64,000 nucleotides of DNA. It comes from Anaerolineales bacterium (GTDB lineage Bacteria > Chloroflexota > Anaerolineae > Anaerolineales > UBA11579). Positions 34,214-41,902 of the stretch are shown one piece after another (position 1 is the stretch's first letter; each line of letters begins with the position of its first letter). The notes under the pieces were generated by a model that did not search any database, had not been told where the DNA came from, and was given only the letters and a program-made list of their open reading frames with translations. The position numbers and the translations under genes are program-made. Where the stretch lies: NCBI GenBank assembly GCA_021463845.1, contig JAJTXV010000003.1, positions 62,001-126,000 of the forward strand. The letters run 5' to 3'.

Positions 34214-35073
34214 ACCCAGCCCCCGAACTCGCCATCATTGGAGGCTCCGGCCTGTACGACATGCCGGGCCTGGAAGACAAGCGCGAGCACAACGTGGATA
34301 CGCCCTTCGGCGAACCCAGCTCGCCCGTGGTGGTGGGCACGCTGGAGGGGCGGCGGGTGGCCTTCCTGGCCCGCCACGGCGTCAAGCACACCATCTCGCC
34401 CACCCACGTCAATTACCGCGCCAACATCTACGCGCTTAAATCGCTGGGCGTGCGCTGGATTGTGGCGGTCAGCGCCTGCGGCTCACTGCGCGAGGATTTT
34501 GAGCCCGGCCATATTGTGGTGCCCAGCCAGCTTTTCGATCTGACCCGCCACCGCGTGAATTCGTTCTTCGATGACCCCGGGCTGGTGGCGCATATCGGCG
34601 TGGCCGACCCGTTCTGCAACAGCCTGAGCCAGCAAGTCTATGCCGCTTCCACCGCCGCCGGCGCCACGGCCCACATGGGCGGCGACTTCATCACAGTCGA
34701 GGGGCCGCGCTTCTCCACTCGAGCCGAGTCGAATATCTATCGCTCCTGGGGCCTTTCCATCATCGGCATGACCACTTCGCCCGAAGCGTTCCTGGCCCGC
34801 GAAGCCGAGCTGTGCTACGCGGTAATGGCCCACGTGACCGACTATGACGTCTGGCACCAGGAGCCGGTCAGCGTGGATATGGTCGTGCGCACCCTGCACC
34901 AAAACACGCGCACCGCGCAGGAAGCCATCCGCCAGCTGGCCGCCGGGCTGCAGGCGCCAGAGTGCGCCTGCGACCAGGCGCTGGCCCCGGCCCTGATCAC
35001 CCACAAGCGCAATATCGACCCAGCCGCCCGCAAGAAGCTGGGCCTGCTGGTTGAGAAATATTTGACCGAATGA
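34210..35073 (+). CDS. mtnP: S-methyl-5'-thioadenosine phosphorylase
   Basis: It splits methylthioadenosine to adenine and methylthioribose-1-phosphate in methionine salvage. IIGGSGLYDMPGL, the phosphate-site SPVVVGTLEGRRVAFLARHGVKHTISPTHVNYRANIYALKSLGV, and MGGDFITVEGPRFSTRAES are typical of MtnP rather than of plain purine nucleoside phosphorylase. The length is 287. ATGA overlaps on both sides place it firmly inside the fha-rodA operon, an unexpected context. A purine nucleoside phosphorylase paralogue is at 49894. Confidence 0.92.
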   Translation: MNPAPELAIIGGSGLYDMPGLEDKREHNVDTPFGEPSSPVVVGTLEGRRVAFLARHGVKHTISPTHVNYRANIYALKSLGVRWIVAVSACGSLREDFEPGHIVVPSQLFDLTRHRVNSFFDDPGLVAHIGVADPFCNSLSQQVYAASTAAGATAHMGGDFITVEGPRFSTRAESNIYRSWGLSIIGMTTSPEAFLAREAELCYAVMAHVTDYDVWHQEPVSVDMVVRTLHQNTRTAQEAIRQLAAGLQAPECACDQALAPALITHKRNIDPAARKKLGLLVEKYLTE

Positions 35074-37703
35074 AAGTCCCCCGCCCGCTGAGGCGCCTGC
35101 TGCCCGCCAGCGTCTCCGCCAGCCTGCTACGGCTGGCGGCGGCCTTCCTGGGCCTGTTTGCGCTGGCGCTGACCCTCTCGCCTGCTGTGCGCCAGCGCAG
35201 CCTGCTGCCGCTGGCCGAGCTGCGCTGGGCGCACTGGCTGGGCGTGGTGGTCTGGGTGCTGGCCCTCTTCTGGCTCGACCGGCGCACGCGTGAGCGCCTG
35301 CCCAACCGTGACCCCTTCATCATCCCCGTGGCCGGCCTGCTGGCGGGCTGGGGCCTGCTGACCATCTGGCGTCTGACCTTTGAGTTCGGCCTGCGCCAGA
35401 CCGCCTGGCTGGCGGTCAGCTGCGCGCTGTTCGTGCTGGCCCTGCGCCTGCGTGAGCGCATTCTGCCCATGCTGCGCCGCTACAAGTACGTCTGGCTGCT
35501 GGCCGGCCTGCTCATCACCGCCCTCACTTTTCTGTTCGGCACCAACCCCTCCGGCATCGGGCCGGATCTGTGGCTGGGCTGCTGCGGGCTCTACTTCCAG
35601 CCGTCTGAGCTGCTCAAACTATTGCTGATAATCTACCTGGCCGCTTACCTGGCTGATCGCCAGCCGCTGATGACCGGCCTGCTGCCGCTGCTGGCGCCGA
35701 CCGCAGTGATGACCGGCGCGGTGCTGCTGCTGTTGATGGTCCAGCGCGATCTCGGCACAGCCTGGGTCTTTATCTTCATCTATACCATCCTGATCTACAT
35801 CGCCGCCGGCAAGCGGCGCGTGCTGCTGGCCAGCGCCGTGGTATTGATATTGGCCATGGTCGCCGGCTATGAGCTGGTGGGCCTGGTGCACGCCCGCATT
35901 GACAGCTGGCTGAATCCTTGGGTAGACCCCACCAATCGCTCGTACCAGATCGTGCAGGCGCTAATGGCCATCGCCGCCGGCGGCATGTTTGGCCGCGGGC
36001 CAGGCCTCGGCAGCCCCGGCTTTGTGCCGGTGGCCCACAGTGACTTCATCTACACCTCCATCGTGGAGGAGAGCGGCCTGTTGGGCGCCATCGCCCTGCT
36101 GGCGCTGATCGCTTTCCTGGTGGTGCGCGCCCTGCGCATTTCGCTGCACGCCCGCGATGCCTACCAGCGCTACCTCGCCATCGGCCTGGCGGCCTACATC
36201 GCCAGCCAGAGTCTGCTCATCATCGGCGGCAACATCCGCATGCTGCCGCTCACCGGCGTCACCCTGCCGTTCGTGTCCTACGGCGGGTCTTCCATGCTGA
36301 TCTCGTTCTTTGCCCTGTTGCTGCTGTGCCTGGTCAGCCATGATGGCGTGCATCGCGCCGCGCCGGTGCTCAACAGCCGCCCCACCCTGATCATCGCCGG
36401 CCTGCTGCTGGGCGCCTTCGCGCTGGCCGCCGTCATCACCGGATGGTGGGGTGTGGCCCGCGGGCCAGACCTGCTGACCCGCACCGACAATGCCCGCCGC
36501 GGCCTGTCTGACCGCTACGTGTGGCGCGGCGCTCTGCTCGACCGCGATTTTCAGCTGCTCTCACGCACCGGCGGCAGCGCCAGTCAATACACGCGTGACT
36601 ATGTCGAGCCGAGCCTGGGCAACGTATTGGGCTACTCGCATCCGCAATTCGGCCAGTCCGGTCTGGAGGATGGGCTCGACCCGATCCTGCGCGGCGAGGA
36701 GCGCCAGCCCGCCTGGGGCTTGTGGCTCAGCCATATCCTGTATGGCCAACCCTCGCCCGGGCTGGATGTGCAACTCAGTCTGGACCGCGAGCTTACGCTG
36801 CAAAGCATGCAGGCGCTGGAGGGCCAGCGCGGCGCAGCCGTGGTGATGGACGCCGCCAGCGGCGAGGTGCTGGCGCTGGCCTCGCAGCCCGGTTTCAACG
36901 CCAGCACGGTGGGCGAGGACTGGCAAAGCCTGCTGGAGAGCGAATATTCGCCGCTGATGAACCGGGCCGTGCAGGGCGCCTACCCGCCCGGCGGCGTGCT
37001 GGGGCCCTGGCTGCTGGCCGCCGCCCGCAATCAGGACCTGCTGCCCGAGCCGGAACTTGAAACCAGCTACCTGCTCAACGGCACAACCCTTGAATGCACC
37101 CAGCCGCCCAGCGAAATGGAATGGGATGCGTTGATCGCCGCAGCCTGCCCGGGTGCGCTGGCCCAACTGGGTCTGGCGCTGGGCGAGCAGAACTTGCTGA
37201 CCCTATACAGCGCGCTGGGCTTGTACACCGCGCCGTCTGTGCCGCTGAGGCAGCCCAGCTTCGCCGCGCCGGCCAGCCTGCCGCGCCCGGGCGAGGCCGC
37301 CACTGGCCAGGCCGGCATGCTGGTCAGCCCGCTGCAGATGGCGCGCGTGGCCGCTACGCTCAGCAATGGCGGCCAGCTGCCGGCCGCCCAGCTTGCGCTG
37401 GCGGTGAAAGACGCCAGCGGTGAGTGGCAGCCCTACACTGAGCCGAGCGCCGCCCAAGCCGTGCTCACCAGCGCCGCCGCCTTCAGCCAGGCCCAGCGCC
37501 TGGCCGCCGAAGATGCGCCGATCTGGGAACTGCGCACCACGGCCCAAGGCGCCAGCGGGCTGCACTACACCTGGTATTTGGCCGGCAGCCTAAGCCGCGG
37601 CAGCCAGCCGGCCCGCGTGGTGGTCGTGCTGCTGGAAGGCAGCAGCCCGCAGCAGGCCGCCGCCATCGGGCGTCAAGTTCTGCTGACCGCCCTGGGCGAA
37701 TAG
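35070..37703 (+). CDS. RodA/FtsW glycosyltransferase fused to a pseudo-transpeptidase (PbpA-like) domain
   Basis: Residues 1-450 are a SEDS peptidoglycan polymerase with about ten membrane helices. Conserved SEDS segments are SWLNPWVDPTNRSYQIVQALMAIAAGG, PVAHSDFIYTSIVEESGLLG and LPFVSYGGSSML. After one more helix, residues 470-877 follow the layout of mycobacterial PbpA (AAVVMDAASGEVLALASQPGFNAS, NRAVQGAYPPG, SPLQMARVAATLSNGG, YTWYLAG). All three penicillin-binding motifs are lost. The SxxK serine and lysine are Gly642 and Gly645 (PPGGVLG), SxN reads ACP near 692-694, and KTG is replaced by TTAQG at 823-827. The PBP part is thus predicted to be inactive and may regulate the fused polymerase. 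ATGA overlap with mtnP. Confidence 0.9.
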   Translation: MKVPRPLRRLLPASVSASLLRLAAAFLGLFALALTLSPAVRQRSLLPLAELRWAHWLGVVVWVLALFWLDRRTRERLPNRDPFIIPVAGLLAGWGLLTIWRLTFEFGLRQTAWLAVSCALFVLALRLRERILPMLRRYKYVWLLAGLLITALTFLFGTNPSGIGPDLWLGCCGLYFQPSELLKLLLIIYLAAYLADRQPLMTGLLPLLAPTAVMTGAVLLLLMVQRDLGTAWVFIFIYTILIYIAAGKRRVLLASAVVLILAMVAGYELVGLVHARIDSWLNPWVDPTNRSYQIVQALMAIAAGGMFGRGPGLGSPGFVPVAHSDFIYTSIVEESGLLGAIALLALIAFLVVRALRISLHARDAYQRYLAIGLAAYIASQSLLIIGGNIRMLPLTGVTLPFVSYGGSSMLISFFALLLLCLVSHDGVHRAAPVLNSRPTLIIAGLLLGAFALAAVITGWWGVARGPDLLTRTDNARRGLSDRYVWRGALLDRDFQLLSRTGGSASQYTRDYVEPSLGNVLGYSHPQFGQSGLEDGLDPILRGEERQPAWGLWLSHILYGQPSPGLDVQLSLDRELTLQSMQALEGQRGAAVVMDAASGEVLALASQPGFNASTVGEDWQSLLESEYSPLMNRAVQGAYPPGGVLGPWLLAAARNQDLLPEPELETSYLLNGTTLECTQPPSEMEWDALIAAACPGALAQLGLALGEQNLLTLYSALGLYTAPSVPLRQPSFAAPASLPRPGEAATGQAGMLVSPLQMARVAATLSNGGQLPAAQLALAVKDASGEWQPYTEPSAAQAVLTSAAAFSQAQRLAAEDAPIWELRTTAQGASGLHYTWYLAGSLSRGSQPARVVVVLLEGSSPQQAAAIGRQVLLTALGE

Positions 37704-37720
37704 AAGCTAAAGCCGTGCCG

Positions 37721-38272
37721 TCACTTGGCAGGTTCAACCAAGTATCTAGCAACCAGACTCTCATTGATCTGAGGCGAGTCACTGTAGCCATAATCAATTC
37801 GTACAATGCGCCCTTGGGTTACCTGCAATGTAATGCTGTAGCTTTGTTCGTTATCTGGGATGAATACCAGCGCATACTCGCCGCGCGGATAATTCTCATC
37901 AGAGTATGCCGCTGCCGAGACTTCATAGACCGCATACAGGCTGGCCACCTGCACTCCCTCCCAATGTTGCAGTTCCGCCTTGCGAATGAAACTGCCCTCT
38001 GCCCCCAGCAGCGGCAGCACTTCCACTAAAGTGCCTTCCGCCTCATCTGGCAGGCACTTGGGCGGCCCACCCAGCCCTTCCGCGTTGGTGCAATGCGCCT
38101 GGGTGAAATGGACCAGTAAACGTAACTCGCCAACATCCCCGGCAAGCGCAGTTTCGATGATGTGGTCGATCTCGGGCATGCCCGTGCGCTCTGCGGGCTG
38201 CGCCGGTCTGCCACAGGCCGCCAGCAGGATGGCGATTGCGATCAATATCAGGCGGGTGTTTGGGTTCAACAT
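37721..38272 (-). CDS. Lipoprotein of unknown function
   Basis: A signal peptide with lipobox (AILLAACG) is followed by a domain of about 155 residues with two cysteines (HCTNAEGLGGPPKC), FVHFTQ-like strands and QVTQGRIVRIDYGYSDSP near the end. The start has an AGGAG ribosome site. No family was recognised. It converges on the RodA fusion with a gap of only 17 bases and no clear terminator. Confidence 0.75.
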   Translation of the reverse strand: MLNPNTRLILIAIAILLAACGRPAQPAERTGMPEIDHIIETALAGDVGELRLLVHFTQAHCTNAEGLGGPPKCLPDEAEGTLVEVLPLLGAEGSFIRKAELQHWEGVQVASLYAVYEVSAAAYSDENYPRGEYALVFIPDNEQSYSITLQVTQGRIVRIDYGYSDSPQINESLVARYLVEPAK

Positions 38273-38364
38273 GCGTGAGCTCCTATCTTTAAAGAGGTTG
38301 AAGGGTTAGCAAGTACAACGCTGCGCCTCTCGTCAAAGTTCCTCGCGCCGCAACAAACTGCTCA

Positions 38365-38393
38365 TTGACAGGCAAGTGTTTACTTGCAATACT
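38365..38393 (+). promoter_or_regulatory. arsR promoter with palindromic operator in the spacer; leaderless start
   Basis: A consensus -35 TTGACA (38365-38370), a 17-base spacer and a -10 AATACT (38388-38393) are followed by six bases and the GTG start at 38400. The spacer contains the palindrome GCAAGT-GTTT-ACTTGC (38372-38387). The same GCAAGT-N4-ACTTGC core occurs at 39559-39574 before the second VOC gene. A repressor bound here would block RNA polymerase, so autorepression by the encoded ArsR protein is likely. Confidence 0.8.
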
Positions 38394-38399
38394 CTGGTC

Positions 38400-38678
38400 G
38401 TGGACCTGATATTCAAAGCGCTGGCCGACCCTACCCGCAGAAGCATTTTGGATGAACTCAGCAAGCACGACGGGCAAACCCTGTTCGAGCTGTGCCAGCG
38501 CCTGCTGTTCGAGCACAAGGTTGAATCTTCGCGCCAGGCCATTTCGCAGCACCTGGATGTACTCGAAGCGGCCGATTTGATCCGCATCAAGCGCCAGGGC
38601 CGCTACAAATTCCATTTCATCAATACCGAACCATTGAAAACCATCCAGCAGCGCTGGAGCCACAAGGAGAGATCATGA
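38400..38678 (+). CDS. ArsR-family transcriptional repressor
   Basis: This 92-residue winged-helix regulator (MDLIFKALADPTRRSILDELSKHDGQTLFEL...SRQAISQHLDVLEAADLIRIKRQGRYKFHFIN) belongs to the ArsR group without metal-binding cysteines near the recognition helix. It is of the type often paired with VOC, SRPBCC or YciI genes. GTG at 38400 is chosen because it lies six bases after the -10 box; an in-frame GTG at 38376 would lie inside the promoter spacer. The stop overlaps the VOC gene by four bases (ATGA), so the two are co-expressed. Confidence 0.88.
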   Translation: MDLIFKALADPTRRSILDELSKHDGQTLFELCQRLLFEHKVESSRQAISQHLDVLEAADLIRIKRQGRYKFHFINTEPLKTIQQRWSHKERS

Positions 38679-39073
38679 GAATCTACATCACCAGCGTCCC
38701 CATCTCGGATTACGACAACGCCGTGGAGTTCTACACCGGGAAACTCGGCTTCGTGAAGAAGCGCGATATCGAGATGGGCCATGCCATGCGCTTCATCACC
38801 CTGGTCTCGCCTGAGGACCCCGACGGGCCGGAGCTGCTGCTGGAGCCGAACGCCGAGCACCGCGGCATCAAGGCCCTGCGTGAGGCGCTGGCTGAGGACG
38901 GCATCCCCATCACCTCGTTCGCGGTCAAGGATCTCGATGCCGAGTACAAACGCCTGAGCGGGCTGGGCGTGCTGTTCACGCAGAAGCCCATGCGCCAGGG
39001 CGGCTGGTACTCGGCCGTGCTGGATGACACCAACGGCAACCTGATCGAGCTGGCCGAGGTGCCCAGCGCGTAA
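38675..39073 (+). CDS. VOC (glyoxalase/bleomycin-resistance) superfamily protein
   Basis: This 132-residue protein has the paired beta-alpha-beta pattern of the vicinal-oxygen-chelate fold: ITSVPISDYDNAVEFYTGKLGFVKKRDIEMG, ELLLEPNAE, FAVKDLDAEYKRLSGLGVLFTQKP and TNGNLIELAEVP. The metal positions and substrate are not certain. It is translated together with the ArsR regulator and is presumably under the same operator. Confidence 0.9.
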   Translation: MRIYITSVPISDYDNAVEFYTGKLGFVKKRDIEMGHAMRFITLVSPEDPDGPELLLEPNAEHRGIKALREALAEDGIPITSFAVKDLDAEYKRLSGLGVLFTQKPMRQGGWYSAVLDDTNGNLIELAEVPSA

Positions 39074-39075
39074 AC

Positions 39076-39109
39076 AAAAAAAGCCCGTGGCAGAGCCACG
39101 GGCTTTTTT
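39076..39109. terminator. Bidirectional terminator between the two VOC genes
   Basis: AAAAAAAGCCCGTGGC-AGA-GCCACGGGCTTTTTT separates the convergent VOC genes and has A and T runs on both sides. Confidence 0.88.
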
Positions 39110-39126
39110 GTTGGGCGTGCGGCGCG

Positions 39127-39534
39127 CTATGCGCGGCTGGCCACCATCCAGTGCGTACCGAACTTGTCCGTAAGCATGCCCAGCTCCTGGCCCCAGGCCT
39201 GCTTCTCGAACGGCATGAACACCGCCCCACCCTCGGCCAACGCGCTGAAGTACGCGCCCAGCTTGGCCACATCACTCCCGGCCAGGCACACGCGCACGTT
39301 GTCGCCAAAGGTCGTCGTTGCGCCCGGCACGGTGTCACCGGCGAACAGGGTCATAAACTCGGTGTCGAGCTCAGCATGCATCACCTTGTGGGCTTCGTTC
39401 TCGGGCATTTCGTACATGTCTCGGTAGTAGTTCACCACCAGCTCGCCCCCGAACACGCTTTTGTAGAACTTCATGGCTTCATCACAGGTGGCGTCAAACA
39501 CCAGCGACGGCAGCAGTTGTACAGCTTGTTTCAT
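39127..39534 (-). CDS. PhnB-like VOC family protein
   Basis: This 135-residue protein is of the PhnB/3-demethylubiquinone-like VOC type: LLPSLVFDATCDEAMKFYKSVFGGELV, HKVMHAELDTEFMTLFAGD, NVRVCLAGSDVAKLGAYFSALAEGG and WGQELGMLTDKFGTHWMVA. A GAGGAG ribosome site precedes the ATG. Just upstream lies a 40-bp perfect palindrome holding the same core as the arsR operator, so it likely belongs to the same regulon although it is on the opposite strand. Confidence 0.9.
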   Translation of the reverse strand: MKQAVQLLPSLVFDATCDEAMKFYKSVFGGELVVNYYRDMYEMPENEAHKVMHAELDTEFMTLFAGDTVPGATTTFGDNVRVCLAGSDVAKLGAYFSALAEGGAVFMPFEKQAWGQELGMLTDKFGTHWMVASRA

Positions 39535-39546
39535 GGTCTAGCTCTC

Positions 39547-39586
39547 CTCTGCTAATATGCAAGTATATACTTGCATATTAGCAGAG
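39547..39586. promoter_or_regulatory. 40-bp perfect palindrome with ArsR-type operator core, upstream of the PhnB-like gene
   Basis: The 20-base arm CTCTGCTAATATGCAAGTAT is followed at once by its exact complement, with no mismatch. The core GCAAGT-ATAT-ACTTGC (39559-39574) matches the arsR operator. On the minus strand TTTACA, 17 bases, TAATAT forms a plausible promoter whose -10 and start lie inside the palindrome, so repressor binding would block it. The palindrome also overlaps the GAGGAG ribosome site edge. Confidence 0.8.
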
Positions 39587-39874
39587 CCGTGCGTAAATGT
39601 AAAGGGCCTGCCCTTGGCCCCAAAGCAGGGGCGTCCACTGCCTTGACGCACCGCCCAAATTTCGCCCTCTTACCCCAGAGCATGGTTAACTGCATCGCAG
39701 CGGCGGCCATCCCTGGCCACAGCACGTTAACAAGCCATGCTAAACACGCCACCTTATCAGGCAGATGGGTCGTCAAAGCCCTTGGTATTAACCTTTAACG
39801 GTCATCCCCCGCCCCACTTTTTTAGCCATGATGATGATTAAAGGTTTTCAAGGGGCACAGCCTGGGCGCACCCA
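39587..39874. other. Gene-free stretch between PhnB-like operator and tyrS, with one imperfect stem
   Basis: No convincing gene lies in the 288 bases between the operator and the tyrS stop codon. An imperfect stem runs from 39679 to 39741. AGCATGGTTAAC pairs with GTTAACAAGCCATGCT around an inner GGCCA-TCCC-TGGCC hairpin, so a small structured RNA is possible but unsupported by other signals. No clear terminator for tyrS was found. Confidence 0.35.
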
Positions 39875-41098
39875 CTATATGAACTCAATGCGCACAAAGC
39901 GGCGCTTGCCCACCTGCAGCACGCCGCCCGCCGGCAGCGCCGCGGCCGGGTCAGTGAGGGCCTGGCCATCCAGGCGCACGCCGTTCTGCTCCACCAGACG
40001 GCGGCCTTCGCTCTTGCTCTTGACCAGACCAACGGCCAGCAGGACGTCAAGCAAAGGTTGGTCCTTATCTACATTAAAGGTATCCATTGCCGTTGGTACC
40101 TCGCCCTGCTGGAAGACGCGGTCAAAGTGCTGGCGGGCCGCCGCAGCCGCCTCGGCGCCGTAGAAGATGCTGGTGATCTCAGCGGCCAGCTCAGCCTTGG
40201 CCTCACGCGGGTGCAGGCTGCCGTCGCAGACGGCAGCCTCGCGGCGGGCTACCTCACTGGCGGTCCAGCGGGTGGCGAGGCGCATGTAGGCGCCCATAGC
40301 CTTGTCGGGCACGCTCATCACCTTGCCGAACATGTCGTTGGCGTCCGTGTTGAGCGGAATATGGTTGCCGAGGGATTTGCTCATCTTGACTTCGCCATCC
40401 GTGCCGGGCAGGATGCCGAGGATGATGCCAATGTTGGGCTTCTCACCCATCGCGGTCATCAGCTTGCGCCCGGCGGTGAGGATGTTGAACAGCTGATCGG
40501 TGCCGCCCACCTGCACATCGGTCTTGAGCGCGTAGGCATCGTAGCCCTGCATGATCGGATAGAAGGTCTCGTGCAGAAAGATGGGGTCGCCCTTCTCCCA
40601 GCGCAGATGGAAATTCTCACGGGTGATGAACTGCTGCAGGGTGAAGTTGGCCGCCAACTTGATCAGGTCCGCAAAGTCAAGCTTGGAGAGCCATTCGGAA
40701 TTCTGGCGCACCTCGGTCTTGTCGCGGTCCAGCACGCGGAAGGCCTGCTCGGCATACGTCTGGGCGTTCTGCTCCACCTCCTCCGCGGTCAGCTGCGGGC
40801 GCAGCTGATCCTTGTCGGAGGGGTCGCCGATCAGCGAGGTAAAGCTGCCAATGAGGAAGACGACATGATGCCCAAAATCCTGAAACTGGCGCAGCTTGCG
40901 CATGGGGATGGTGTGGCCCAGATGCAGGTCGGTGGTGCGCGGGTCAAAGCCGGCATACACGCGCAGCGGCCGCCCGCTGGCCTGCGCCTCGCTGAGGCGC
41001 TGGCGCAGCTCGGTCTCCATCGCTTTGGCCAGCTGCGGGTCACCGTACTCGGTGCCCTGCATCAGGGTTTGGACTTGCTCTTCAATGTTCATACTCAT
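39875..41098 (-). CDS. tyrS: Tyrosyl-tRNA synthetase
   Basis: It charges tRNA-Tyr. Class I motifs are DLHLGHTIPMRKL (HIGH-type) and KMSKSLGN. Tyrosine-site segments are YAGFDPRTTDLH, PIMQGYDAY and VGGTDQLFN. A C-terminal S4 RNA-binding domain follows (LLAVGLVKSKSEGRRLVEQNGVRLDG). At 407 residues it is the TyrZ-like length class. GGAG precedes the ATG. The leader is about 110 bases long and contains a hairpin followed by a T-rich run. Confidence 0.95.
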   Translation of the reverse strand: MSMNIEEQVQTLMQGTEYGDPQLAKAMETELRQRLSEAQASGRPLRVYAGFDPRTTDLHLGHTIPMRKLRQFQDFGHHVVFLIGSFTSLIGDPSDKDQLRPQLTAEEVEQNAQTYAEQAFRVLDRDKTEVRQNSEWLSKLDFADLIKLAANFTLQQFITRENFHLRWEKGDPIFLHETFYPIMQGYDAYALKTDVQVGGTDQLFNILTAGRKLMTAMGEKPNIGIILGILPGTDGEVKMSKSLGNHIPLNTDANDMFGKVMSVPDKAMGAYMRLATRWTASEVARREAAVCDGSLHPREAKAELAAEITSIFYGAEAAAAARQHFDRVFQQGEVPTAMDTFNVDKDQPLLDVLLAVGLVKSKSEGRRLVEQNGVRLDGQALTDPAAALPAGGVLQVGKRRFVRIEFI

Positions 41099-41121
41099 GC
41101 TCGGCTCCAGTTAAACAAATA

Positions 41122-41141
41122 CGCCCTCGCTGGCGAGGGCG
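41122..41141 (-). promoter_or_regulatory. Terminator-like hairpin in the tyrS leader
   Basis: CGCCCTCGC and GCGAGGGCG pair around a 2-base loop, followed on the minus strand by TATTTGTTTAA and then the GGAG of tyrS. It could be an attenuator. No T-box consensus was found in the leader. Confidence 0.45.
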
Positions 41142-41217
41142 CGCAGGCTTGCCCGTCACCAGCTCAGCAAGACGGGGCGTACGCATATGCGGGGGCAGTG
41201 CCTGCGTGCATGCGGGC

Positions 41218-41223
41218 ATTATA
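41218..41223 (-). promoter_or_regulatory. -10 box of tyrS
   Basis: TATAAT on the minus strand lies 120 bases before the tyrS start. It faces the divergent -10 box of the HNH gene 40 bases away. The -35 is unclear. Confidence 0.5.
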
Positions 41224-41262
41224 TAACATTGCGGGTTTACAGCCAGCCGATACCCGTGATGC

Positions 41263-41268
41263 TATAAT
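41263..41268 (+). promoter_or_regulatory. -10 box of the HNH endonuclease gene
   Basis: A perfect TATAAT would start transcription near 41275, 17 bases before the ATG. No good ribosome site is visible in this short leader. Confidence 0.5.
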
Positions 41269-41291
41269 GCCCTCGTTGCTCCATCACGGCC

Positions 41292-41807
41292 ATGCAACCA
41301 AGCCTTAAGGAACTCGTCCTCGTCCTCAACACCAACTACGAACCGATCAACGTTTGCACCATGCGCCGCGCCATGGGCCTGATCTTTTCCGAGAAGGCCT
41401 CCATGCTCCAGAACGGCCGCGGCGAGATCCACACGGCTCGAGAGGTGTACCCGGCCCCATCCGTCATCCGGCTGGAGCGCATGGTGCGCCGCCCCCGCCC
41501 CAAAGTCAAGCTGAACAAACAGGAGATCTTCCGCCGAGACCATCACACCTGCCAGTACTGCGGCCGCAAGGATGTCGAGCTGACCCTCGACCACATCCTG
41601 CCGCGCCGCCTGGGCGGCCGCCACAGCTGGGATAACCTGATCACTGCCTGCCGGGCCTGCAACCACCAAAAGGGCGGCCGCGTGCTGGTGGAAGCCGGCA
41701 TGCAGCTGCTCAGCCAGCCGCATGCGCCCGCCGCCTCGGCCCAGTACATCTTCGGCCGCTACCTGGCTGAGAACACGGATTGGGACAGTTTTATCAAAGG
41801 CTGGTAG
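41292..41807 (+). CDS. HNH endonuclease
   Basis: This 171-residue protein belongs to the stand-alone HNH family widespread in Chloroflexota, Cyanobacteria and Actinobacteria. The C-terminal nuclease domain shows IFRRDHHTCQYCGRKDVELTLDHILPRRLGGRHSWDNLITACRACNHQKGG. It has zinc cysteine pairs CxxC and CxxC and the catalytic His in LDHILP with the N and H partners. The N-terminal 65 residues (LVLNTNYEPINVCTMRRAMGLIFSEKA) are typical of this family. No methylase or mobile-element partner is adjacent; the biological role is unknown. Confidence 0.92.
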   Translation: MQPSLKELVLVLNTNYEPINVCTMRRAMGLIFSEKASMLQNGRGEIHTAREVYPAPSVIRLERMVRRPRPKVKLNKQEIFRRDHHTCQYCGRKDVELTLDHILPRRLGGRHSWDNLITACRACNHQKGGRVLVEAGMQLLSQPHAPAASAQYIFGRYLAENTDWDSFIKGW

Positions 41808-41821
41808 GCTTCGCAGCCTCG

Positions 41822-41859
41822 GGAGAAACCTACTCGGCTGACGCCGAGTATGGTTCTCC
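41822..41859. repeat. Hairpin after the HNH gene
   Basis: TACTCGGC-TGAC-GCCGAGTA forms a perfect 8-base stem, extended imperfectly by GGAGAAACC/TGGTTCTCC. A shorter ACTCGGC/GCCGAGT hairpin occurs near 56930. It lies between the HNH stop and the terminator. Confidence 0.55.
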
Positions 41860-41872
41860 ACACGCATAGAAT

Positions 41873-41900
41873 AAAAAAGGCGGCCGACTGGCCGCCTTTT
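41873..41900. terminator. Bidirectional terminator between HNH gene and lgt
   Basis: AAAAAAGGCGGCC-GACT-GGCCGCCTTTT separates the convergent HNH and lgt genes. Confidence 0.85.
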
Positions 41901-41902
41901 GC

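Noticed and set aside
39828-39850. GATGATGATTAA(A/T)GGTT shared with about 52506-52525, near the 3' ends of tyrS and rluD
   Set aside because: The shared part is mostly a GAT trinucleotide run, too simple to claim a repeated element.
41099-41291. A T-box riboswitch before tyrS
   Set aside because: The leader is shorter than usual and lacks the T-box consensus (AGGGTGGNACCGCG); only a simple hairpin is visible.
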